In this document: positions 51,863 through 59,452 of the stretch, piece after piece
How positions within the stretch are numbered: the stretch's first letter is position 1
Layout of the letters: each line of letters opens with the position of its first letter
Assembly (NCBI RefSeq): GCF_918731615.1
Contig: NZ_OU957226.1
Span: forward strand, 1,612,001 to 1,676,000
Source of the DNA: Flavobacterium sp. CECT 9288
Lineage (GTDB): Bacteria > Bacteroidota > Bacteroidia > Flavobacteriales > Flavobacteriaceae
Reading direction: 5' to 3'
DNA: 64,000 nucleotides
Made by a program: the position numbers and the translations under genes
The notes under the pieces: generated by a model
What the model was told of the DNA's origin: nothing
Databases searched by the model: none
What the model saw: only the letters and a program-made list of their open reading frames with translations

Positions 51863-52429
51863 TTATTCTTTAACGCGCTCCATATATGAACCGCTTGCCG
51901 TATCTATTTTAATTTTATCACCTTCGTTGATAAATAAAGGTACATTAACACTTGCACCCGTTTCTACCGTAGCAGATTTAGTAGCATTGGTTGCTGTATT
52001 TCCTTTTATCCCTGGTTCAGCATACGTAACTTCAAGAATAACTGAAGCTGGCATATCAACAGATAAAGGTAGGTCAGTTTCGGTATTGATACTTACCATT
52101 ACATTTTCACCTTCTTTTAATAAATCAGGAGAGTCCAAAATATTCTTGTTTAATGTAATTTGTTCAAAAGTTTCTGTGTTCATAAAATGAAACTGATCTC
52201 CTTCTGGGTACAAAAATTGGAATTTGTGGTTTTCAACGCGAACTTCATCAATTTTGTGACCTGCCGAAAAAGTGTTATCTAATACTTTACCATTTGTTAA
52301 ACTTCTTAATTTTGTTCTCACAAATGCTGGCCCTTTTCCTGGCTTAACATGTAAAAATTCAATAATTTTATAAATATCATTGTTGTACTTGATACACAAT
52401 CCGTTTTTAATATCTGATGTAGATGCCAT
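51863..52429 (-). CDS. efp: Elongation factor P
   Basis: A 188-residue three-domain OB protein. The loop at residues 29-35 is VKPGKGP, carrying the Lys that is modified in many bacteria. It rescues ribosomes stalled at proline stretches. It sits between lpxA and the LpxD paralogue, an arrangement usual in Bacteroidota. No modification gene is adjacent. Confidence 0.95.
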   Translation of the reverse strand: MASTSDIKNGLCIKYNNDIYKIIEFLHVKPGKGPAFVRTKLRSLTNGKVLDNTFSAGHKIDEVRVENHKFQFLYPEGDQFHFMNTETFEQITLNKNILDSPDLLKEGENVMVSINTETDLPLSVDMPASVILEVTYAEPGIKGNTATNATKSATVETGASVNVPLFINEGDKIKIDTASGSYMERVKE

Positions 52430-52540
52430 TTGAATGTTTGTTTAATTTATCTATCCTAATTCTAAAATAAGAGAATATAGGAAATGAAAATGAGTTACTT
52501 AATTATTTTGTTTTTTTTGATTCTTATTTTGGAAATAGAA

Positions 52541-53326
52541 TTAATAGTTCCCAGAATATCCTTTCATAACACCTCGTGAAGAATTTCTAATAAAATCAAT
52601 TATTTCATCTCTTTCTGGAGTTGCTTCCATTTCGGCTTCAATAATTCCCAAAGCTTGAGTGACATTGTAATTTTTTTGATATAAAATTCTATAGATGTCT
52701 TGAATCTCTCTTATTTTATCAGAAGAAAATCCTCTTCTTCGTAAACCTACAGAGTTTATCCCTACGTATGACAAAGGTTCTTTAGCCGCTTTTGTATATG
52801 GTGGAACATCTTTTCTCAACAAAGATCCTCCTGAAATCATAGCATGATCACCTACACTTATAAATTGATGAACTGCTGACAATCCACCTATTATGGCATA
52901 ATTTCCAATGGTTACATGGCCACCAAGTAAAACACCATTAACAATAATGGCATTATTACCAACATGGCAATCATGAGCAATATGCGCCGTTGCCATAATA
53001 AGGCAATTATCACCTATTACAGTTTGACCAGAAGCAATAGTACCTCTATTGATAGTTACACATTCTCTAATGGTACAATTATCGCCTATAATTACTAGTG
53101 AATCCTCTCCGCCAAATTTTAAATCTTGAGGAACTGCTGAAATGACTGCTCCAGGGAATATATTACAATTTTTTCCAATTCTTGCACCTTCCATAATGGT
53201 AACATTTGAACCTATCCAAGTTCCATCTCCAATAACAACGTTATTGTGAATGGTTGTAAATGGTTCTATTACAACATTTTTGGCAATTTTAGCACCCGGA
53301 TGAACATAGGCTAGTGGTTGATTCAT
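52541..53326 (-). CDS. lpxA: Acyl-ACP:UDP-N-acetylglucosamine O-acyltransferase
   Basis: A 261-residue hexapeptide-repeat protein. The left-handed helix spans about residues 5-190, with the catalytic His in LIMATAHIAHDCHVG (about residue 123). The C-terminal helical part (SSDKIREIQDIYRILY) is typical. It transfers the first acyl chain in lipid A synthesis. It starts 70 bases after the lpxC-fabZ stop. Confidence 0.95.
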   Translation of the reverse strand: MNQPLAYVHPGAKIAKNVVIEPFTTIHNNVVIGDGTWIGSNVTIMEGARIGKNCNIFPGAVISAVPQDLKFGGEDSLVIIGDNCTIRECVTINRGTIASGQTVIGDNCLIMATAHIAHDCHVGNNAIIVNGVLLGGHVTIGNYAIIGGLSAVHQFISVGDHAMISGGSLLRKDVPPYTKAAKEPLSYVGINSVGLRRRGFSSDKIREIQDIYRILYQKNYNVTQALGIIEAEMEATPERDEIIDFIRNSSRGVMKGYSGNY

Positions 53327-53396
53327 CAGCTCTTTTTTATTAATTTTAAATTATTGCAATTGAAAGTTTAATGCTTTAAAACATATCAATCCAATT

Positions 53397-54794
53397 TTAC
53401 TGTTTTTTTGCAATCTGCGCCATAAGTTCTGCCTCGGCTACAAGCTTACCATTTGCGTAAGCATTTGCTTGCATGTGACATATTCCTCTACGGATAGGCG
53501 TGATCAAATCACATTTAAATATCAATGTATCACCAGGTAATACTTTATGTTTGAATTTCACATTATCAATTTTCATGAAATATGTCAAATAATTTTCAGG
53601 ATCTGGAACCGTACTTAAAACCAGTATTCCTCCTGTTTGAGCCATAGCTTCAACAATTAAAACACCTGGCATTACGGGAGCTTCTGGAAAATGTCCTACA
53701 AAGAAATTCTCGTTCATGGTCACATTTTTCATACCTACCACGTGACTTTCAGACATTTCAATGATTCTATCAATTAATAAAAATGGAGGTCTGTGAGGCA
53801 ACACCGCCATAATTTTATGAATGTCCATCAAAGGTTCTTGATTCAAATCATAAACAGGAACGTAATTTCTTTGTTCAATTTTTATGATTTTTGCCATCTT
53901 TTTTGCAAACTGTGTATTCACAAAATGACCGGGTTTATTTGCAATTACTTTTCCTTGAATGCGTGTACCTATCAAAGCTAAATCACCAACTACATCAAGT
54001 AATTTGTGTCTTGCAGCCTCATTAGGATAATGCAACGTTAGGTTATCTAGAATTCCATTTGGTTTAACCGAAATTTCATCTTTACCAAATGCAACCTTTA
54101 AATTTTCCATTGTAGATGCTGAAATTTCCTTATCAACATATACAATTGCGTTGTTTAAATCGCCACCTTTAATTAATCCATTTTCTAATAAGGACTCTAA
54201 TTCATGTAGAAAACTAAAAGTTCTAGAATCAGCAATTTCATTTTTAAAATCGGTAATACTTTTTAAGTTTGCGTTTTGAGTTCCTAATATTTTAGTTCCA
54301 AAATCAACCATGGTTGTAACGCAGTATTGATCACTTGGCATTACTAGAATTTCACTTCCAGAAGCTTCGTCAAGATAAGAGATTACCTCTTTTACAACAT
54401 ATACTTTGCGTTTTGCATTTTGCTCTTCAAAACCTGCATTTTCTAGCGCTTCAACAAAATATTTAGAAGAACCATCCATAATAGGAAGTTCAGAAGCATT
54501 TAATTCAATTATAATATTATCAAGATCACAACCTATTAATGCCGCCAAAACATGCTCTGGAGTTTGAATCTTTACACCAAGTTTTTCAAGATTAGTTCCT
54601 CTTTGTGTGTTTACCACATAATTAGCGTCAGCTTCTATCACTGGCTGCCCCTCTAGATCAACTCTCACAAAAGTAAAACCATTATTTACTGGAGCTGGTT
54701 TAAAAGTCATTTTAACTTCTTTTCCGGTATGTAAGCCCACTCCTGTAAGTGAAATTTCTGTTTTGATGGTTTTCTGTTTAACCATTGTTTCCAT
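53397..54794 (-). CDS. lpxC/fabZ: Bifunctional LpxC deacetylase / FabZ dehydratase fusion
   Basis: A 465-residue fusion. LpxC (about 1-305) has LTGVGLHTGKEVKMTF, the zinc His in TPEHVLAALIG, SELPIMDGSSK, and ARHKLLDVVGD. FabZ (about 318-465) has ILPHRPPFLLIDRI (catalytic His), GHFPEAPVMPGVLIVEAMAQTGG (Glu) in part. The enzymes act in lipid A and fatty acid synthesis at a shared acyl-ACP branch point. The start at 54794 overlaps the lpxD end by 17 bases; a second ATG at 54785 is possible. Confidence 0.96.
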   Translation of the reverse strand: METMVKQKTIKTEISLTGVGLHTGKEVKMTFKPAPVNNGFTFVRVDLEGQPVIEADANYVVNTQRGTNLEKLGVKIQTPEHVLAALIGCDLDNIIIELNASELPIMDGSSKYFVEALENAGFEEQNAKRKVYVVKEVISYLDEASGSEILVMPSDQYCVTTMVDFGTKILGTQNANLKSITDFKNEIADSRTFSFLHELESLLENGLIKGGDLNNAIVYVDKEISASTMENLKVAFGKDEISVKPNGILDNLTLHYPNEAARHKLLDVVGDLALIGTRIQGKVIANKPGHFVNTQFAKKMAKIIKIEQRNYVPVYDLNQEPLMDIHKIMAVLPHRPPFLLIDRIIEMSESHVVGMKNVTMNENFFVGHFPEAPVMPGVLIVEAMAQTGGILVLSTVPDPENYLTYFMKIDNVKFKHKVLPGDTLIFKCDLITPIRRGICHMQANAYANGKLVAEAELMAQIAKKQ

Positions 54795-55821
54795 TTTTTT
54801 GGTTTAAAATTTTCTTTTTTAATTCTTCTATTTCAGCTACAATTTTAGGTAAGTTTTTAAAATGCACATATGACTTACTAAAATCATTGTACCCAAAGGT
54901 AGGACTACCTTGTAAAACTTCATTGTCTTTTATGTTTCTCCCCACACCTGATTGGGCTTGAATACGAACATTGTTACCTATTGTTAAATGGCCAGATATG
55001 CCAACCTGACCTCCTATCATACAGTTTCGGCCGATTTTTGTAGAACCAGCTACACCAGTTTGAGCTGCAATAACCGTGTTCTCCCCTATCTCAACATTGT
55101 GAGCAATCTGAATTTGATTGTCTAACTTTACTCCTTTTCTAATTATAGTAGATCCCATGGTTGCTCTATCTACAGTAGTACAGGAACCTATATCAACATT
55201 ATCTTCAATAATTACATTACCTATTTGAGGTATTTTTGTGTACGTCCCGTCAGGATTTGGTGCGAAACCAAAACCATCAGATCCGATAATTGCTCCAGAG
55301 TGAATGGTACAATTTTTTCCAATAATTGTTTCCGAATACACTTTTGCACCAGCAAAAAGAATTGTATCATCTCCTAAAACTACGTTATCCCCTACAAAAC
55401 AATTTGGATAAATTTTCACATTATCACCAATTGAAACGTTTTCGCCAATATAACTAAAGCTTCCTAAATAAAAATTAGCTCCTAAAATTACATTTTTAGA
55501 AATAAAAGAAGGTTCTTCAACCCCTGCTTTATTGAGTTTTACTTGATTATAAAATTCTAATAATTTTGTAAACGAGGCATAAGCATCATCAACTTTAATC
55601 ATTGTTGTGTTTACCATATTATCGGGTGCAAAACTTTGATTAACAATCGTAACAGATGCTTTTGTAGTATAGATATGGTTGTTGTATTTAGGATTTGAAA
55701 GAAAAGTAAGTGAACCCTCAATTCCTTCTTCAATTTTTGATAATGTAGAAACTTCAGCCATAGGATTCCCTATTACTTCTCCCTCCAGAATCTCCGCTAT
55801 TTGTGCTGCTGTAAATTTCAT
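54778..55821 (-). CDS. lpxD: UDP-3-O-acylglucosamine N-acyltransferase
   Basis: A 347-residue LpxD of normal length. The N-terminal uridine-binding domain is 1-100 (FLSNPKYNNHIYTTKAS), hexapeptide repeats run to about 310, and the catalytic His is in NQIQIAHNVEIGE. A C-terminal helix ends in KKKILNQKNGNNG. It adds the second acyl chain. It is the first gene of the lipid A block; a -7 box lies only six bases upstream. Confidence 0.95.
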   Translation of the reverse strand: MKFTAAQIAEILEGEVIGNPMAEVSTLSKIEEGIEGSLTFLSNPKYNNHIYTTKASVTIVNQSFAPDNMVNTTMIKVDDAYASFTKLLEFYNQVKLNKAGVEEPSFISKNVILGANFYLGSFSYIGENVSIGDNVKIYPNCFVGDNVVLGDDTILFAGAKVYSETIIGKNCTIHSGAIIGSDGFGFAPNPDGTYTKIPQIGNVIIEDNVDIGSCTTVDRATMGSTIIRKGVKLDNQIQIAHNVEIGENTVIAAQTGVAGSTKIGRNCMIGGQVGISGHLTIGNNVRIQAQSGVGRNIKDNEVLQGSPTFGYNDFSKSYVHFKNLPKIVAEIEELKKKILNQKNGNNG

Positions 55822-55826
55822 TGCGA

Positions 55827-55834
55827 CAAAAATA
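55827..55834 (-). promoter_or_regulatory. -7 promoter element of lpxD
   Basis: TATTTTTG on the minus strand ends six bases before the lpxD ATG (55821), so the message would be nearly leaderless. Confidence 0.45.
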
Positions 55835-55861
55835 TAAAAAAATAGATTTTAAATGCTGTTT

Positions 55862-57091
55862 TTATAACAGTTGTTTTGGGAAACATAAATAATACTTGGT
55901 CACTAACTTTGATAAGGATTTCAAATTTAACTGATCAGATGACTCAATTACGTCTTCAATTGTGCTGTCTTTTTTAAGAATACGTATGGGCTCAGCCTCT
56001 TTACTGTATGCTTGATTCTTGATTTTTCCTTTAAAAATAAAATAATTGGTATCGGCAATAGAAATAGAATTTTGAGCAGCAAAACGTTCTTGCATAGGCT
56101 GTAAATCCTCAAGAGTTACTTTATCAGTTGTTAATTTAATTTTTAACAAATCTCTGTTAACAATCATTTTGCTTAGAGAAGACAGAATAAAATCATCGTT
56201 TTTTTGCCAACTTTTTAAGGCTCCTATAATATCAAAATCATCTAATTGCGCAAATAAATCTAATGTAGTTTCGTCAAATGTATCAATGGTAACTTTATTT
56301 TGCATAAAATACAAAAGTGGATCACTGCAAGGAAGTTCAATCCCTTTAAGAGTAAGTTCTTTTGCACGTTTCAAAATTTTCATTAATATCAACTCGGCTA
56401 CAAGACTTGTTTTGTGTAAATACGCTTGCCAATACATCAATCTTCTTGACATTAAGAATTTTTCTACCGAGTATATTCCTTTCTCTTCAATAACTAAATA
56501 ATCATCAACCACATTCATCATTTGGATTAAACGCTCTGAATTAACATTGCCCTCAGCAACACCAGAGTAAAAACTATCTCGTTTTAAATAATCCATTCGA
56601 TCCATGTCTAGCTGACTAGAGATCAATTGCAACATGAATTTTCGATTGTATTCTCCTTTAAAAACCTGGATTGCTAAACTGAGTTGCCCATTAAATTCAT
56701 TGTTTAATTTATTCATAAAAAGCAATGAAATGGCTTCATGATGCACATCCTCTACAATACTTTTTTCCATGGCATGGGAAAAAGGTCCATGTCCTATATC
56801 ATGTAATAAAATTGCAATATAGAGTGCATTTTCTTCTTCTGTAGAGATGGTAACATCTTTAAAACGCAATACATCGACCGCTTTCTGCATCAAGTGCATA
56901 CAACCTAAAGCATGGTGAAAACGAGTATGATTAGCACCTGGATAAACTAAATAGGACAATCCCATCTGAGAAATCCTTCGTAAACGCTGAAGATAAGGAT
57001 GCTGAATTAAGTCGTAAATTAAAGCATTTGGAATGGTAATGAAACCGTAAATGGGATCATTAAATATTTTGAGTTTATTGATTTGAGTCAC
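55862..57091 (-). CDS. HD-domain phosphohydrolase (dGTPase-like)
   Basis: A 409-residue protein from the GTG at 57089-57091 (VTQINKLKIFNDPIYGFI). The ATG at 57145 lies upstream of the -7 element, so it cannot be used from that promoter. HD motifs are HHALGCMHL, LLHDIGHGPFSHAME, and DQMDMDR-like residues near 200. Such proteins hydrolyse dNTPs or nucleotides; the substrate is unknown. It is upstream of lpxD on the same strand. Confidence 0.9.
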   Translation of the reverse strand: MTQINKLKIFNDPIYGFITIPNALIYDLIQHPYLQRLRRISQMGLSYLVYPGANHTRFHHALGCMHLMQKAVDVLRFKDVTISTEEENALYIAILLHDIGHGPFSHAMEKSIVEDVHHEAISLLFMNKLNNEFNGQLSLAIQVFKGEYNRKFMLQLISSQLDMDRMDYLKRDSFYSGVAEGNVNSERLIQMMNVVDDYLVIEEKGIYSVEKFLMSRRLMYWQAYLHKTSLVAELILMKILKRAKELTLKGIELPCSDPLLYFMQNKVTIDTFDETTLDLFAQLDDFDIIGALKSWQKNDDFILSSLSKMIVNRDLLKIKLTTDKVTLEDLQPMQERFAAQNSISIADTNYFIFKGKIKNQAYSKEAEPIRILKKDSTIEDVIESSDQLNLKSLSKLVTKYYLCFPKQLL

Positions 57092-57113
57092 TATGGGTGT
57101 ACATTTTAGATAG

Positions 57114-57145
57114 CAAATATAGGAAAATGGATTTTGGATTGTCAA
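57114..57145 (-). promoter_or_regulatory. Promoter of the HD-domain gene
   Basis: On the minus strand TTG (57143-57145, within TTGACA), a 21-base spacer and TATATTTG (57114-57121) match both consensus elements. It fixes the HD gene start at the GTG. Confidence 0.7.
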
Positions 57146-57230
57146 AATTATAAATATCCTTTCTATTGCAATTATTTTTAAAATAAAGATTTAAAACTCT
57201 TGAAAAATTTTTCAGGTCTAGCAAAAAAAG

Positions 57231-57270
57231 CTTTTAAAAACAACAAACCTTTATTTGCATAAAGGTTTGT
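57231..57270 (-). terminator. Terminator of the APC permease gene
   Basis: ACAAACCTTTAT (57243-57254) and ATAAAGGTTTGT (57259-57270) form a perfect 12-base stem with a 4-base loop. On the minus strand TGTTTTT follows. It lies 19 bases after the permease stop. Confidence 0.8.
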
Positions 57271-57289
57271 CAAGATATTTAAAAAAGTT

Positions 57290-59212
57290 TTAAATGTTAA
57301 GTTTACTGTTTTTTTGGCTAAAGCCAAAATAAATCACCAGCCCAATAAGCAACCAAACTCCAAAATAAATCCAGTTCCATACACTTAATTCAGCCATCAT
57401 ATACAAACAACATATTAGTCCAAGTAAAGGAATTAGGGATAAATTTTCTTTGTAAGACCAAACTGTAAGTCCTAAAAGTGTGATGATAAAAATCCACATT
57501 GGAATTTTGTGCTTGAACAAGCTAAAACCACTTTCATATTTAATAGCATCATCAACAGGAAGTCCCGAAATAATTTTTGCATACGCCGCATCATCATCTT
57601 GATACTGACTTAACAACTGTTCTAAATCAGGTGTTTCTGTTGTACCATTTTTTGGATCAACTGTAACTAAGTATTGGTACACTTTTTGAGTTTCTTCTTT
57701 ATTTAGAGCAGTAATAATTGCTGACGAACTGTTAGCCTGAGTTTCATTCGTAATAAAATCCATTGTTGCTTTCTTGTTATATCCAAATGCTGCAGCAATT
57801 CCTATAAGTAATAAAACAGGCATTATAAATTTTGAATTCACATAAGGTGTTTTAAACTTACCACGAGGAATATCTTTTTTATTTTGCAAAACCAAGACAC
57901 CCGCACACACTAGCACAAAAGCAAACAAAGTCCCAATACTGCATAAATCAGTCACCAATGTTAAGTTTAAAAACAGAGCAGGAATAGCAACAACAAAACC
58001 AGTAACGATGGTAGCGTACGAAGGAGTTTGATATTTAGGATGCACTTTAGAAAAACGTTTTGGCAATAATCCATCACGACTCATACTCATCCAAATACGA
58101 GGTTGTCCCATTTGAAAAACCAATAAAACACTTGCCATTGCTACTACTGCACTTACCGCAATAATACCAGACATCCATTTTAAATCTAGTTTTTCAAATA
58201 CAAAAGCAAGCGGATCACCTACATTAAGTAAATCATAACTCACCATACCTGTAAGCACAAGTGCAATAGCAATGTACAACATCGTACATATAATAATAGC
58301 CCACATCATACCTCGAGGTAAATCACGTTGTGGATCTTTGCACTCCTCTGCAGTTGTAGATATTGCATCAAAACCAATGTAAGCAAAAAATACGGCTGAA
58401 ACTCCTTTTAAAACACCCGAAACTCCATTTGGAGCAAACGGATCCCAATTTGCAGTATCAACATAAAAAACACCCACGGCTATTACTAAAAGAACGATGC
58501 ATAATTTTATAACTACCATGATATTACTCGCATTACGCGACTCTTTCATACCGCGGTAAATTAAGGCAGTAATCAATACAATAATAAGTAAAGCAGGTAA
58601 ATCAGCTACGAAATGAAAAGAACCAATTACTGGAGAGGTATTCCAAGCAGTATAAGCATCTTGTAATGCAGGACTTAAATCTGCATAGCTTTTTCCAGCT
58701 TGCATGAGCGCTGTGGCTTCGTCAAATCCACGTGACGCCGATAGGAAATCCATTTGGATCCATTGGGGTAAATGAATACCCCCACTAGAGAGTAAACTGG
58801 TAAAATAATCACTCCAAGATATGGCTACTGTAATATTCCCGACGGAATACTCCATGATCAACGCCCAACCTATTATCCAAGCTATAATTTCACCAAAAGC
58901 AACATAAGAATACGTATAGGCACTTCCAGAAACAGGAACCATTGAGGCAAATTCAGCGTAAGCAAAAGCAGCAAAACTACAAGCGACAGCGGTAAATAGA
59001 AACAAAAAAATCACCGCAGGTCCACCATCAGCACTTGCTTTTCCAATAGTACTAAAAATACCAGCCCCTACAATTGCAGCAATTCCAAAAGCAGTTAAAT
59101 CTCTAGCTGTTAAATGTTTTCCTAATGCGTTGTGACCATCTGCATTGTTTTTTTCAACTTGATTCAAAATATCTTGAACAGTTTTTTTTCTAAACAAACC
59201 CTTTAATGCCAT
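57290..59212 (-). CDS. APC-family amino acid permease
   Basis: A 640-residue protein from MALKGLFRKKTV; an upstream ATG at 59287 falls inside the -7 element. About 14 hydrophobic segments follow. TM1 has FGIAAIVGAGIFSTIG, TM3 WIIGWALIMEYSVG, and FFAYIGFDAISTTAEE is the TM6 substrate motif. A 100-residue hydrophilic insert (about 500-590, NKEETQKVYQYLVTVDPKNG) before the last helices is unusual. It is a cationic-type permease; the substrate cannot be read. Confidence 0.9.
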   Translation of the reverse strand: MALKGLFRKKTVQDILNQVEKNNADGHNALGKHLTARDLTAFGIAAIVGAGIFSTIGKASADGGPAVIFLFLFTAVACSFAAFAYAEFASMVPVSGSAYTYSYVAFGEIIAWIIGWALIMEYSVGNITVAISWSDYFTSLLSSGGIHLPQWIQMDFLSASRGFDEATALMQAGKSYADLSPALQDAYTAWNTSPVIGSFHFVADLPALLIIVLITALIYRGMKESRNASNIMVVIKLCIVLLVIAVGVFYVDTANWDPFAPNGVSGVLKGVSAVFFAYIGFDAISTTAEECKDPQRDLPRGMMWAIIICTMLYIAIALVLTGMVSYDLLNVGDPLAFVFEKLDLKWMSGIIAVSAVVAMASVLLVFQMGQPRIWMSMSRDGLLPKRFSKVHPKYQTPSYATIVTGFVVAIPALFLNLTLVTDLCSIGTLFAFVLVCAGVLVLQNKKDIPRGKFKTPYVNSKFIMPVLLLIGIAAAFGYNKKATMDFITNETQANSSSAIITALNKEETQKVYQYLVTVDPKNGTTETPDLEQLLSQYQDDDAAYAKIISGLPVDDAIKYESGFSLFKHKIPMWIFIITLLGLTVWSYKENLSLIPLLGLICCLYMMAELSVWNWIYFGVWLLIGLVIYFGFSQKNSKLNI

Positions 59213-59284
59213 GTTGACTATTTTAATTGATACTATTCGTGCAAAACTTCTATGCAAAATGTTCCTAAAAGTTAGTTGCGGTTT

Positions 59285-59292
59285 CAAAAGTA
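59285..59292 (-). promoter_or_regulatory. -7 promoter element of the APC permease gene
   Basis: TACTTTTG on the minus strand, 72 bases before the chosen ATG. The spacing leaves a leader of about 70 bases. Confidence 0.5.
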
Positions 59293-59452
59293 TAAAACTA
59301 ATTGAATTAATACGGTTTTATACACTTATTTTTTAAATATTTTTTGATTTAAATGACTTGAATTATGAAAATAAAAGTCAAATAAATTATTTAATATTCT
59401 TTAAAAAATTAAATTCACTTAATTTTAACTTATTTGATGTTATTTTAATAAT

